A stretch of 64,000 nucleotides of DNA from an uncultured Clostridia bacterium (GTDB lineage: Bacteria > Bacillota > Clostridia > TANB77 > CAG-508), in NCBI GenBank assembly GCA_947628215.1, contig CANQYZ010000007.1, positions 1 through 64,000 on the forward strand. The letters are read 5' to 3'. The translations under genes were made by a program, and so were the position numbers. Positions 32,088 to 42,749 of the stretch are shown here, piece by piece (the first letter of the stretch is position 1; each line of letters opens with the position of its first letter). Below the pieces are notes generated by a model. It worked only from the letters and a program-made list of their open reading frames with translations, was not told where the DNA came from and made no database searches.

Positions 32088-32423
32088 TCATGCAAATGAA
32101 ATTATGGTGAGCACATACTCTTTTCTCGGCTCTACCACATAGATGGATGCTCCAATGCTATCGCTAAAGAATCTCGTAACAAGCTCTATTGCTATATCAG
32201 AGATGTCCACGGTAAGCTTATCCATCCGGTCAAAGTTTTCCTGCATAAAGATTGATACTTCACTCATTGTTTTTGGTTCAATGATCTCATTAGAGTATAC
32301 ATGCAGTACTCTGCCATCATCGAACGAAAAATGCTCTTGATATTTTCTCTGTGCTAATTTCTCTTGCTTTTTGAATTTCCTATAAGCCCGCCACGAAAGA
32401 AATCTCTCAAACATTTTTTTCAC
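32088..32423 (-). CDS. hypothetical protein, GC-richer cassette C
   Basis: ORF, RBS TAGGAGGTGAAAAAAATG. Confidence 0.6.
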   Translation of the reverse strand: MKKMFERFLSWRAYRKFKKQEKLAQRKYQEHFSFDDGRVLHVYSNEIIEPKTMSEVSIFMQENFDRMDKLTVDISDIAIELVTRFFSDSIGASIYVVEPRKEYVLTIISFA

Positions 32424-32528
32424 CTCCTAAACAAAGTAAAGAAATTATACATCATTTTTCTCCTAAAAGCAAATAAATAAGCTAAATATCTAGCTTATTC
32501 TAGATTTTTTTAGCTTATTTATTATTTT

Positions 32529-32702
32529 TTATAATTTCTTTTTAATCATTTTTAGAGCTTTTTGTCTTTCTACTGTAATTTCATGACCGCATTGTAAACA
32601 TTCTAGTTTAAAATCAACACCGACTCTTTTTATTTTCCATTTTTTGCTTCCGCAAGGATGTGACTTTCTTGTTTCAACTATATCTCCTATATTATATTCC
32701 AT
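32529..32702 (-). CDS. DUF951-like small zinc-finger protein
   Basis: minus frame MEYNIGDIVETRKSHPCGSKKWKIKRVGVDFKLECLQCGHEITVERQKALKMIKKKL. Confidence 0.85.
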   Translation of the reverse strand: MEYNIGDIVETRKSHPCGSKKWKIKRVGVDFKLECLQCGHEITVERQKALKMIKKKL

Positions 32703-32727
32703 AACTTTTTTCCTTTCGAAAAAAATA

Positions 32728-34368
32728 TTATTTTATTCTCATTTTTATGCTATCTTCTCCAAGGACTTTCATAATTTCATATAAATCAGGAGTATTTGCT
32801 CTTCTTGTTAATTTTACTCTAATTACTGTACTTATATCTCCAACATGTCCTTTAAATCCATCAGGATTTGCTTTATACTCTTTTACTTCTCTTGCATATC
32901 CTAATTTTTCTGATAAGTCTTTCATTTTATTAAACCAAGTCTCTTTGTCATCATTTATATCAAAATATTCATTAAAGTATGTATTTACTATTTTATCAAT
33001 TTCTTCTTTATCTGTAATTTTTTGATATTCATATTCTTCATTTGATTCTTTAAATTTATCATCAAACATGTATATTATAGATTGTTTAGCATCAGACCAT
33101 TTTGAAATATCTTTTCTAGGTTTTACATTTCCTCTTTCAATTCCAAATACCTTTAAGCTGTATTCTTTATCTCTATTTATAAGTTCATAAAGTTCACTAT
33201 CATAAACTTTTGACCAATCTAAAACATAGTTTAAAACTTCTTCTGCAGTAAATGTAGATATTACAGTTTTTGATACATCTAAAAGTTTAACCATATCAAA
33301 AAGTGCACCACTTACACCCATTTTGTTTAATTCAAATTTAAATTCATCTAAAGGCTTTTCTTTGTTTCCTTTTCTCCAAGATTCAAAATTTGAATTTGCA
33401 ATATTCATTAAATATTCAATAACAGCTTCTTTTGGTATTCCTTCTTCTCTATAATAACTAACAGCAGCTTCTGGATCTTTTCTTTTACTTAATTTTCTCT
33501 TATTTCCACCATCTTCTTTCATGATAGGAGCTATATGAGCATATCTTGGTGGTTTAAATCCTAAAACTGAAAATAGTTGCAAATGTAGTGGAACTGAAGC
33601 TACCCATTCATCTGCTCTTATTACTAAATTAGTTCTCATTAAATGATCATCTACAGCATGAGCAAAATGATATGTTGGAAGTCCATCTGATTTAATAATT
33701 ACTACATCTTGATCATTTTCCGGAAATTCAATATTTCCTTTTATTACGTCTTTATGTTTTATTTTTTTATCAGGATTTCCTGGTGATTTAAGTCTTATAA
33801 TATAATCTTCGCCATTTTTTATTTTTTCAATTGCCATATCTATAGGCATATTTCTACATCTAGTCCACTTTCCATAATATCCTGTTCTTTGTTTTGCTTT
33901 TTCTTGATTTTCTCTTATCTCATTTAAAGTTTCTTGTGAACAAAAACATGGATATGCTAGTCCTTTTTCTATTAAACTTTTAGCATAAGCTTGATATATA
34001 TCTTTTCTCTTACTTTGAAGATATGGTCCATAATTTCCTTTATCTGTACCATCTTCATTTAATGTTTCATCTGGTGATAAATCATATTCTGCTAAAGAAT
34101 TTAAAATCTCTGATACAGCATTTTCTATTTCTCTTTTTTGATCTGTATCTTCTATTCTAACAAAGAAAACACCTTCTGTTTGTCTTGCCATTTTTTTAGC
34201 AACTAAACTTTGGTACAATCCTCCTATATGTGTAAATCCAGTAGGACTAGGAGCAAATCTTGTAACAATAGCACCTTCTTTTAAATCTCTTTCTGGATAT
34301 TTTTCCTCATAATATGATATATCTTTTGCTTCTGGAAATATTAAATCAGCAAGTTCTTTATATCCCAT
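32728..34368 (-). CDS. gltX: glutamyl-tRNA synthetase
   Basis: TRFAPSPTGFTHIGGLYQ...KRKLSKRKDPEAAVSYY. Confidence 0.95.
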   Translation of the reverse strand: MGYKELADLIFPEAKDISYYEEKYPERDLKEGAIVTRFAPSPTGFTHIGGLYQSLVAKKMARQTEGVFFVRIEDTDQKREIENAVSEILNSLAEYDLSPDETLNEDGTDKGNYGPYLQSKRKDIYQAYAKSLIEKGLAYPCFCSQETLNEIRENQEKAKQRTGYYGKWTRCRNMPIDMAIEKIKNGEDYIIRLKSPGNPDKKIKHKDVIKGNIEFPENDQDVVIIKSDGLPTYHFAHAVDDHLMRTNLVIRADEWVASVPLHLQLFSVLGFKPPRYAHIAPIMKEDGGNKRKLSKRKDPEAAVSYYREEGIPKEAVIEYLMNIANSNFESWRKGNKEKPLDEFKFELNKMGVSGALFDMVKLLDVSKTVISTFTAEEVLNYVLDWSKVYDSELYELINRDKEYSLKVFGIERGNVKPRKDISKWSDAKQSIIYMFDDKFKESNEEYEYQKITDKEEIDKIVNTYFNEYFDINDDKETWFNKMKDLSEKLGYAREVKEYKANPDGFKGHVGDISTVIRVKLTRRANTPDLYEIMKVLGEDSIKMRIK

Positions 34369-34534
34369 TTATCTCTCTCCATTCTAAATTTATTCTTTAA
34401 ACTTTGCTTATTATACCAAAAAGCATATACATTTTCAATATGTGTATTTTTTTATTTATATGTTAAATTCTAATAATTTGTTAATAGTCATCTACTATAA
34501 AAAATACCAAGCTTCAAAATGCTTGGTATTTTTA

Positions 34535-36436
34535 TTAAACTTCCATTATAATTGGTAAGATCATTGGATTTCTCTTTGTTTTTGCAAATATATAATCTCT
34601 TAAAGAATCTTTTAATTTTGCTTTGATTGTTGCCCAATCTCTAATTCCATCTTGTTCTAAGCCATCTATCTCTTCTCTTAAGACTTTTTTAACATCTTCC
34701 ATTAAGTTTTCAGATTCTTTAACATAAACAAATCCTCTTGAAATTACATCAGGACCTGCTAAAATTTCTCCTGATGCAGAATCCATTGTAAGTACTACTA
34801 TAATTAATCCATCTTGTGATAAATGTTGTCTATCTCTTAAAACAATATTTCCAACATCGCCAACTCCAAGTCCATCTACCATAACTTTTCCAAATGGAAC
34901 TGTTCCAGTAAGTTTTGCCTCTTCTTCATTTAGTTCAAGTACTCTACCATTTGTCATTAAAAATATATTTTCTGAAGGTATTCCTACCTTTTTAGCAGTT
35001 TCGCTATGAGCAATAAGTTGTCTATATTCACCATGAACGGGTATAAAATATTTTGGTCTTATAAGTGAAAGCATAAGCTTTTGCTCTTCTTGGCAAGCAT
35101 GTCCTGAAACATGTATATCTTCTAGAGAACTATATACAACCTCTGCTCCAATCTTCATTAAATCATCTATTACTTTTGCAACATATTTTTCATTTCCTGG
35201 TATTGGATTTGCAGAAATAATTACTAAGTCATTTGCTGTAATTGATACTTTTTTATGTTCACCTGAAGCCATTCTTGTTAAAGCTGACATTGTCTCACCT
35301 TGACTTCCTGTTGTAATTATAACTAATTGTTCATCAGTATAATTTTTTATCATATCTATATCTATAAATACATTTTCTGGAACATCTATGTATCCAAGTT
35401 CCATTGCAGTTGAAATCATATTAATCATACTTCTTCCACATACTGCAATTTTTCTATTATTTGCTACAGCAGAGTTTACAATTTGTTGTACTCTATGAAC
35501 ATTTGAAGCAAATGTAGCAACAACTATTCTTTTTGTACAATTAAAGAATAATTTGTCTAATACTTCTCCAACAGAACTTTCAGACATAGTATATCCTTTT
35601 CTTTCTGAGTTTGTACTATCAGACATTAACGCCAAAACGCCTTTGTTTCCAAGTTCTGCAAGTCTTCCAAAGTCCATTCTCTCATCATCTATTGGTGTAT
35701 AATCTATTTTAAAGTCTCCTGTATGAACTACAGTACCTGCTGGTGTATGAATAGCTAAAGCTACTGCATCTGGTATACTATGGCAACTTCTTATAAACTC
35801 TACTCTAATTTTTCCAAGTACTATAGTTTGTCCTTGATTTACTATTTTAAGTTTTGTACTTTTTAATAACTTATGTTCTTCTAGTTTATGAGTAATAAGT
35901 CCTGCTGTAAGTTTAGTAGCATATATTGGAACATTAATTTTACTTAATAAATAAGGTATAGCACCAATATGATCTTCATGACCATGTGTTATTACAAGTC
36001 CTCTTATCTTTTCTTTGTTCTTCTCTAAATATGTAAAATCTGGTATGACTAGGTCTATTCCAAGCATATCATCTTCAGGAAATGCTAAACCGCAATCTAC
36101 TAAAACAATGTCGTCTCCATACTCAAATACAGTAATATTTTTTCCAATCTCTTGAATACCACCAAGAGGTATGATTTTTAATTTTTCTGCTTTAAACTTA
36201 AAATCTACTTTTTTATTTTCTCCTCTAGTAGATGAATTTATTTTTAAGTTTTTATTTGTAGCACTAACATTCTTTCTAACATTAGTCTTTTTAATAAGTT
36301 TTGCTGTATTTTGTTCTTGTTTTGCATTTGTTTCTTTCTTATTTTGCTTATTTACTCTATTTGTTTTATTTTGATTTTTTACATGATTTTTTTTCTTTTG
36401 CACATTATTTAAATTCTCTTGTCTTTTTTCTTCCAT
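34535..36436 (-). CDS. rnj: ribonuclease J
   Basis: LKIIPLGGIQEIGKNITVFEYGDDIVLVDCGLAFPED...VITHGHEDHIGAIPYLL; Lys/Asn-rich N-terminus. Confidence 0.95.
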   Translation of the reverse strand: MEEKRQENLNNVQKKKNHVKNQNKTNRVNKQNKKETNAKQEQNTAKLIKKTNVRKNVSATNKNLKINSSTRGENKKVDFKFKAEKLKIIPLGGIQEIGKNITVFEYGDDIVLVDCGLAFPEDDMLGIDLVIPDFTYLEKNKEKIRGLVITHGHEDHIGAIPYLLSKINVPIYATKLTAGLITHKLEEHKLLKSTKLKIVNQGQTIVLGKIRVEFIRSCHSIPDAVALAIHTPAGTVVHTGDFKIDYTPIDDERMDFGRLAELGNKGVLALMSDSTNSERKGYTMSESSVGEVLDKLFFNCTKRIVVATFASNVHRVQQIVNSAVANNRKIAVCGRSMINMISTAMELGYIDVPENVFIDIDMIKNYTDEQLVIITTGSQGETMSALTRMASGEHKKVSITANDLVIISANPIPGNEKYVAKVIDDLMKIGAEVVYSSLEDIHVSGHACQEEQKLMLSLIRPKYFIPVHGEYRQLIAHSETAKKVGIPSENIFLMTNGRVLELNEEEAKLTGTVPFGKVMVDGLGVGDVGNIVLRDRQHLSQDGLIIVVLTMDSASGEILAGPDVISRGFVYVKESENLMEDVKKVLREEIDGLEQDGIRDWATIKAKLKDSLRDYIFAKTKRNPMILPIIMEV

Positions 36437-36902
36437 TTTAGTCTCCTTTTTCTTTATTTTCTTATGTATTTATAAAAACATGTAAAAGGAATACCTTAAA
36501 AGTAATACTTTTTATAATAAAAAGTATTTTTATTTTTATTATTTCAATTTTAACTTTTCCTTTTCTTACATGCCAAAATTAATAGTTTTAATTATAATAA
36601 ATATTATTTAAAAAAATAACCCGCTCTTTTTTTACATTTAAATAAACCAAAATAAACAATAAATAATTTTATATTATTGCTAACTTAAAAAATAATTATT
36701 TAAGAAACTTTTTTCTCTCTTCAATTCTTAAATAATCTAAATAATATTTAGTTTTAATCCGAACCATTAATTTAAAATTTTATAAAAACATCTCATCTTT
36801 TACCAATATGTTTGGTAACAACTAAAGCTTATTATACTATTTCTGTGCAAATTTGTCAAATAATTCATATTCCATAAAACTTAAGTTTTTCTTGATTTTT
36901 AG

Positions 36903-37781
36903 TTATTTTTCGATATATCTTGCAATCAAAATAGCCTTATCAAATCTTCTATCAAAGCTAAGGCGAGTATATAAATCGTCAACCATTTTAGTCAAAAGTA
37001 CTCTATTAAAAATCACTTTTCCATCTGTAAAAGAAGCATGTACAACATAGCTATCTCCAACATACATCATTATGTGATTCATAATATATTTTTTATTATG
37101 TTTTTCATTTTCATAATCTATTAATCCTACTATAAAATCCCCAATTTCTAAAGAATTTGTGTTTATTTCTTCTTCATGTTTTTCTATAAATTGTACTTTT
37201 TTTAATATCTTTTTTTCATCATTTTCATCTAAAATAGCATTGTCATAATAAGTTTTTGTAACCCATAAGTTTGGTTTAAATAACCCCATCTTTACCTCAA
37301 TCATAGAGCTACCTTCTATTTTCATGTCTATATTAAATGTTCTATTTAAAATAGAATCACAAAAAGATGAACAATCATATGAAAAAAAATCTTCATTTGA
37401 GCCATTTTCATAATAAGGAATATTGTAATATCCATTTAATCTTGTCTTTCCATTTTCATAATCTCTGTAATCTCTTTTAGCAGAATAAGAAGTATTTTGA
37501 TTTAGTATTTTAAAAGCTTCTTTTAAAAGTTTTATTTTGTTTTCTTTAGAAATAGAAGTTTCTTTATTTTCTATTTTTACTTTTTCTTTGCTTAAGCTAG
37601 AAAGTATGCAATACCCCTCTACATCATTTACTTTTATTTTTGTATAAGTTTCATTTTCTTCTTTATTTTCTATATATTCTTTATTTATTAATTCTACTTT
37701 AGAATTTACCTCTAAAATATCTATAATTTCTGATTTCAAATTTGGATTTTTTCTTAAAATTATTTCTTTATTTAAATACAT
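36903..37781 (-). CDS. SH3-like + NlpC/P60-like cell-wall protein
   Basis: N-terminal SH3-like; EDFFSYDCSSFCDSIL ... DFIVGLIDYENEKHNKKYIMNHIMMYVGDSYVVHAS. Confidence 0.7.
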   Translation of the reverse strand: MYLNKEIILRKNPNLKSEIIDILEVNSKVELINKEYIENKEENETYTKIKVNDVEGYCILSSLSKEKVKIENKETSISKENKIKLLKEAFKILNQNTSYSAKRDYRDYENGKTRLNGYYNIPYYENGSNEDFFSYDCSSFCDSILNRTFNIDMKIEGSSMIEVKMGLFKPNLWVTKTYYDNAILDENDEKKILKKVQFIEKHEEEINTNSLEIGDFIVGLIDYENEKHNKKYIMNHIMMYVGDSYVVHASFTDGKVIFNRVLLTKMVDDLYTRLSFDRRFDKAILIARYIEK

Positions 37782-37875
37782 TTTTCTCTCCTTACTTTAC
37801 TTTATTTATATCATAAAAATAATAATTTTAAAAATTTTTTATTTTAAAAAAAATTTATTTTTCAAATATTGTTTT

Positions 37876-38003
37876 ATGTAAACTAGTGTGTTATAATTGT
37901 TTTAGGTAACTTATATTTTCGTTTCCTTCTTAGGAAACTAACTATACCTAAAGTCCAAAGCCGGCTTGTTCTCTCTTAGGCTTTCGGGCTTTTTTTATTT
38001 TAA
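37876..38003 (+). ncRNA. candidate small RNA with promoter and intrinsic terminator
   Basis: TATGTAAACTAGTGTGTTATAAT then TTTAGGTA...(GTTTCC-TTCTTA-GGAAAC)...TACCTAAA then AAAGCC...GGCTTTCGGGCTTTTTTT; no ORF. Confidence 0.4.
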
Positions 38004-38065
38004 TTTGTATTTTTATGTAAACTGTGTTATCATTATGTTATACTACACTTAGGAGGTGCAAAAAA

Positions 38066-38818
38066 ATGGCAACACCATATCTTGTAAAGTACGTACGGCC
38101 ATTTATCACCGGCATAGCTGATGTCATAAATGTACTCTGCTCCGTTCCTGAATTTCAAAGGTTCACACCTGAGATACACAGATGCAATATTTGTGACAAC
38201 TTATTAGCTTTGCCACCTGTCAGCGAGGATGAACTTTTAGCATTAGTTCTGCCAAACACGGCATCTTACCTCAAAAAGGTGAGCTCTTATCTGATATTTC
38301 AAAAAGGAAACTTAAAGACTACTGTCTACATTTCGAAAGACACTTGGCTATACATAGCGACAGTAGAGTCTAAGACTAAAAAGAAAGTCAAAGTATTTTC
38401 CGAGTCTCCGAAGTCTAAAGACGCTCTTGGGACAAAGAAATTATTCGATTTTCTAAAAAAGTCAGGACTTATCTTGGATTCCTTCAAAGAGTATCAGCCT
38501 AAGTACTATGGAGTTCTTGATTTTGAAGTGCTTTTTAATGAGCTTCAAGACTATCTATGCGATGGTGTAAATCTTACTCTTAAGGCTTCTTACCCAAGTC
38601 GCCAAGAGATTGAAGATAAGCACTTTTACTCCGTCCGGTTAGACAAGCATGGAAGCAGTCTTGACATCATTGGCTTCAATGGAATGATCCTAGTCTTTCT
38701 CATGATGTATTATAAAAATCCGCAAGGGTTTGAAAAATACGGATTTGAGAAAGTAGAGCCCGCATTTTTCGAGCCTGCCGAGGTTCTCTCAGAGCTGTTT
38801 GAGTCCATCGATTTCTGA
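38066..38818 (+). CDS. hypothetical protein, GC-richer cassette D (probable start MATPYLVKYVRP)
   Basis: ORF 38024-38818; RBS AGGAGGTG before ATG 38066; codon usage distinct. Confidence 0.65.
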   Translation: MATPYLVKYVRPFITGIADVINVLCSVPEFQRFTPEIHRCNICDNLLALPPVSEDELLALVLPNTASYLKKVSSYLIFQKGNLKTTVYISKDTWLYIATVESKTKKKVKVFSESPKSKDALGTKKLFDFLKKSGLILDSFKEYQPKYYGVLDFEVLFNELQDYLCDGVNLTLKASYPSRQEIEDKHFYSVRLDKHGSSLDIIGFNGMILVFLMMYYKNPQGFEKYGFEKVEPAFFEPAEVLSELFESIDF

Positions 38819-38819
38819 C

Positions 38820-38875
38820 AAAATCCCCTAAGAAGCAACTTGTGGCTTCCTAGGGGATTTACCTTTTTTATCTTA
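38820..38875 (+). terminator. terminator hairpin of cassette D
   Basis: aaatcccctaagaagcaacttgtggcttcctaggggatttacctttttt. Confidence 0.8.
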
Positions 38876-38898
38876 CTTATTTTTAATTCATACACATT

Positions 38899-39846
38899 TT
38901 AGAAAAAATTAAATTCTACAGAGTAATCATCATCTTCACTTCCGTTGTAATTTTCTACAATCATAAATATACCATTATATGGATACATATCTTTAGTGAT
39001 TTCAATTTCTTGATATTTTCCATTATTAAAAATATAAGTAGACTTATTCATTCCTCCTGCGTCATTAGTATAAGTTGAAGTAAATTCAACTCCATTTACG
39101 CCTAGTAAATTTCTTACATTTAGTATTTCGTCAGTAGTATATCCTGACATGCTTGTATATCTATTTATTCCGTATCTTGAATAAAAATTTAATGCTTCAT
39201 CACTTGTTTTAGCATTATCATATTCTTCATAATAAACATCATAATAATTGTCCATATCCTCTGTAACTCCTCTAGCTGATAAAGCAGATTTTGCAATACG
39301 ATCTAATATTTCATCTAATTCTGTTTCTTGATTTTCGTCAAGAGAATATGGAGTAACATTGCTAAGTCTTATTAATTTAAATGAATATAAACCATCATTT
39401 GATTTAATATTTAATACCGTATTATTATCTGTAAGTTCCATATTGTACCCTACTTGTTTTAATTTTACTGATGTAATTAAAGAAAAATCATCAATATTTA
39501 TTATGTCTGTACTTTCTTCTCCATTATTAGTTGTTACTCTTTGTTCTTTTACTTCTCCTAAATTTAAAGGATATAAACTTCCATTCGGAGCATTATTATT
39601 AGTTGTATTTTGATTTAAATTATTTGTATTTACATTATTTTGATCATTCATCGTATTTTCAGGTACACTTGCTAATGTATTTGGGCTAGATGTTTCGGCT
39701 TTAGCATTTTCTGTAGATTTACTAGATGTATTATCATTGCTATTTTTCACAAAGAATAAATATCCAAACACACCAGCAATTAAAATTACTATTATAAGCA
39801 CTATTAATATTATCATTATTAATCTGTCTTTAATATTATCTAACAT
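38899..39846 (-). CDS. membrane-anchored hypothetical protein, paralogue of 40582-41673
   Basis: shares SLKDVLGANSYEYT/NLLGVNGVEFTSTYT-type segment and NNGKYQEIEI/NNGRLSEVEI. Confidence 0.7.
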   Translation of the reverse strand: MLDNIKDRLIMIILIVLIIVILIAGVFGYLFFVKNSNDNTSSKSTENAKAETSSPNTLASVPENTMNDQNNVNTNNLNQNTTNNNAPNGSLYPLNLGEVKEQRVTTNNGEESTDIINIDDFSLITSVKLKQVGYNMELTDNNTVLNIKSNDGLYSFKLIRLSNVTPYSLDENQETELDEILDRIAKSALSARGVTEDMDNYYDVYYEEYDNAKTSDEALNFYSRYGINRYTSMSGYTTDEILNVRNLLGVNGVEFTSTYTNDAGGMNKSTYIFNNGKYQEIEITKDMYPYNGIFMIVENYNGSEDDDYSVEFNFF

Positions 39847-39988
39847 ATTTTTCTCCTTGTAGTTTTTGTTTTATCTTATATTTTAAAAATATATTTGTCA
39901 ACTAAAAAATCTTACAACAATTCATGTTGCAAGATTTTTTGATTATTTTTATTTAGTTATTTAAATCTTATTTTTTATCTTTTATTTT

Positions 39989-40555
39989 TTATACATTATA
40001 GAAATATGAAGCTTCTAAATCTGCTTCATGAAGTAATAAAGCAAGTGGATATTTTTTATAAGCAATTGAAATTGTTCCATATAATTCTTTTGGCTCTGTA
40101 AATCCCATATGCCATCTTATACAATATTTTTCTTCACTAGTCAATTTCAAGTATTCTGTAAGCATCATTACAGATTTTTCGCCATGTCCATATGGAATAG
40201 TATCATCTACAGTATAATATGGTACTTTTTCCCATTCTCCCCTTTCATTTTTTGCATTTCTATAATCTGTTTTATAATAATTTGCTTTACATATATCATG
40301 TAAAAGTGCAATTATTATGATAGTGTCATCTTTTACATCTATATCTATAATTGAATTTTGTACTTTATGTTTTAATATTTCATAGACTTTCATACTATGT
40401 TCTAAAAGTCCACCTTCATAATTACCATGATATTTAGTACTTGCTGGTGCTACAAAGAAATCTGTTTTTTCTATAAAATTAAGTAAATCATTCATTCCTT
40501 CTCTACCAGTACTTTTTAGTAAATTTATAAATTCTTCTTTCATCAAATCCTCCAA
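39989..40555 (-). CDS. HD-domain phosphohydrolase
   Basis: YEGGLLEHSMKVYEIL...IIIIALLHDICKA. Confidence 0.85.
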   Translation of the reverse strand: MEDLMKEEFINLLKSTGREGMNDLLNFIEKTDFFVAPASTKYHGNYEGGLLEHSMKVYEILKHKVQNSIIDIDVKDDTIIIIALLHDICKANYYKTDYRNAKNERGEWEKVPYYTVDDTIPYGHGEKSVMMLTEYLKLTSEEKYCIRWHMGFTEPKELYGTISIAYKKYPLALLLHEADLEASYFYNV

Positions 40556-40581
40556 ATATTGCCTATAAATTTATAATTTTA

Positions 40582-41673
40582 TTAATGTTGTTCCATTGTA
40601 TATTCATTCATTGTATTCATAGTGTTCATTGAGTTCATAGCATTTGGATCTATTCCGTTTAAGTCATTTGTCATATCATTTGTAACATTATTTGCAGCTG
40701 GATCTTCTATAATTGCAGTATTGTCTTTATTATACATACTAAAATCTATTTTATATCCATCATCTATAAATCCATCATATAATTCTAATACCATAAACAT
40801 TCCATTAAAGTTATATGAACCTTTTGCAATTTCTACTTCTGATAATCTACCATTGTTAAATGTATGTGTTTTCTTAATCATTCCATCAGATGTAACTGTA
40901 TTTGTTGTAGTATATTCATAAGAATTAGCTCCCAATACATCTCTTAAAGATAGAATCTCTTGTTCAGAAAGTCCTGAAAAACTACTAAATCTGTTTATTC
41001 CATAAGTATTATAGAAGTTTAATACTTCTTGATTTGTCATATCTTTTCCATATTCATTATAATAAGCATTTACATAATCAGGAGAACTCTCAGTAATTCC
41101 TTTTGCAGCACATGCTTCATTTGCTATTTTTTGTAATATATCATCTAATTCTGCTTGTTGTTCTTCTGTAATAGTAGTTGTATAAGGAATCATATTGCTT
41201 AAACGCATAAGTTTAAAAGCATATTTTTTGTCTTTTGATACAACATTTAATACATGATTATCATCTGAAATAAAGACATCATATCCTATATTTTTTAAGT
41301 TATCAGATACATTTAAATAAAATTCTACTTCTCTTATTAAATCATCTCTTCCAGTATCTTTCTTTGTAATTTCTGGATTTTCTATTTCCTCTAAAGTAAA
41401 TGGTTGACCATTTGCAATCTCTTCAATACTATTTGTTTCATTGTTTTCTGTAAGGTTATATTCTACCTTTTCTTTTACTGTATTTTCTACTTTATGCTCT
41501 TTTTTGCTTTTGGCATTAGAAATTACTCCATACCCAATTAAAATTGCTGCTACTATAAAAAGAATTGAACAAACTAAAACAATCATTATAATATGATCTC
41601 TAAATACTTCTCTCATCTCTATCTCCTTTTTCTTATGATATATAATCTTATCTATAAAATATATTTTTGTCAA
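40582..41673 (-). CDS. membrane-anchored hypothetical protein, paralogue of 38899-39846
   Basis: ORF similarity to neighbour. Confidence 0.7.
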   Translation of the reverse strand: MTKIYFIDKIIYHKKKEIEMREVFRDHIIMIVLVCSILFIVAAILIGYGVISNAKSKKEHKVENTVKEKVEYNLTENNETNSIEEIANGQPFTLEEIENPEITKKDTGRDDLIREVEFYLNVSDNLKNIGYDVFISDDNHVLNVVSKDKKYAFKLMRLSNMIPYTTTITEEQQAELDDILQKIANEACAAKGITESSPDYVNAYYNEYGKDMTNQEVLNFYNTYGINRFSSFSGLSEQEILSLRDVLGANSYEYTTTNTVTSDGMIKKTHTFNNGRLSEVEIAKGSYNFNGMFMVLELYDGFIDDGYKIDFSMYNKDNTAIIEDPAANNVTNDMTNDLNGIDPNAMNSMNTMNTMNEYTMEQH

Positions 41674-41676
41674 TAA

Positions 41677-41707
41677 ATAAGGTGCGACTTTTTTCGCACC
41701 TTTAAGC
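41677..41707. terminator. terminator AAGGTGCGACTTTTTTCGCACCTT
   Basis: perfect stem. Confidence 0.75.
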
Positions 41708-42688
41708 CTATTTTTCGGATTCTTTTAATTCTTTGCCACTTAAATAATCGCCTTTTTCTTTGCTAAATGAAATTTCACCATTTTGAAAATAAATTACGAT
41801 TGTTCCAAGTTCGTCTGTCCTATAAAGTGGAATGTCTTTTTCTTCAAGCTTCTTTGTTATGCTACTATATGGATGGTTATAGTCATTGCCTTTTCCGCAA
41901 CTTACAACAGCATAACTTGGATTCACCTTATTTAAAAATTCATCTGTAGTGCTAGTTCTACTTCCATGATGTCCGATTTTTAAAACATCAGCAGATATGT
42001 CCTTTTTACTTTCTAGTAAATATTCTTCAATCTCTTTTTCTGCATCTGACATAAAAAGCATTGAAAAATCTTGATATTCAAGCTTAAATACAATTGATTT
42101 GTTGTTTACAATATCACTTAAGTTGCATTGACTTAAAATTTTTATCTTTGCTTCTCCGATATTGAAACTTCTTAAAATAGAATTGTCATTATCTTCATAA
42201 GCCGACTCCATAATAATAGATGTGCTTTTAAAAGTCTCTCTTACACTTCTTGCAATAGACATGTCTAAATACCATAACTTCTCTTGCAAAGTAGAAAGAT
42301 TTTCATATTTCATACATATTATTTTATCGACTTTTATTGAACTTAAGATTGAATGTGCTCCTCCCGCATGGTCTATGTGGAAGTGTGTAATTAAAAGAAC
42401 ATCTAGCTTTTCTACTCCAATTGACTCTAAATACCGTACTATCTTTTTTCCAGAACTATTTGTTCCAGAATCAACCAGCATAGATTTATCATCTTGAAGT
42501 ATTAAAATAGATTCTGCTTGACCTACATCAATTATGTGAATTTCTAAACCACTTTTTTTAGAAAGATTTACATCTTGTGACTTAAATAAAACCTCAGAAA
42601 TGCTTACATAACGATTTACAAACAAAGATGTGATAAGGCAAATTATTATAATGAAAAGAATCCGTCTTCTGCATTTAGATTCTCTCAT
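41708..42688 (-). CDS. ComEC-like metallo-beta-lactamase fold hydrolase, uses CGG as Arg twice
   Basis: IHIIDVGQAESILILQDDKSMLVDSGTNSSGKKIVRYLESIGVEKLDVLLITHFHIDHAGGAHSIL...LKIGHHGSRTSTTDEFL. Confidence 0.9.
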   Translation of the reverse strand: MRESKCRRRILFIIIICLITSLFVNRYVSISEVLFKSQDVNLSKKSGLEIHIIDVGQAESILILQDDKSMLVDSGTNSSGKKIVRYLESIGVEKLDVLLITHFHIDHAGGAHSILSSIKVDKIICMKYENLSTLQEKLWYLDMSIARSVRETFKSTSIIMESAYEDNDNSILRSFNIGEAKIKILSQCNLSDIVNNKSIVFKLEYQDFSMLFMSDAEKEIEEYLLESKKDISADVLKIGHHGSRTSTTDEFLNKVNPSYAVVSCGKGNDYNHPYSSITKKLEEKDIPLYRTDELGTIVIYFQNGEISFSKEKGDYLSGKELKESEK

Positions 42689-42749
42689 TAGAAAATCCTC
42701 CCTTCTATCAATTTGGGCTTACATAATATTTTATCATACTATGTCAAAT

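Noticed and set aside
38899-41673. Paralogous membrane-anchored proteins flanking an HD hydrolase as a novel system
   Set aside because: Similarity suggests simple duplication; no further evidence of a linked function.
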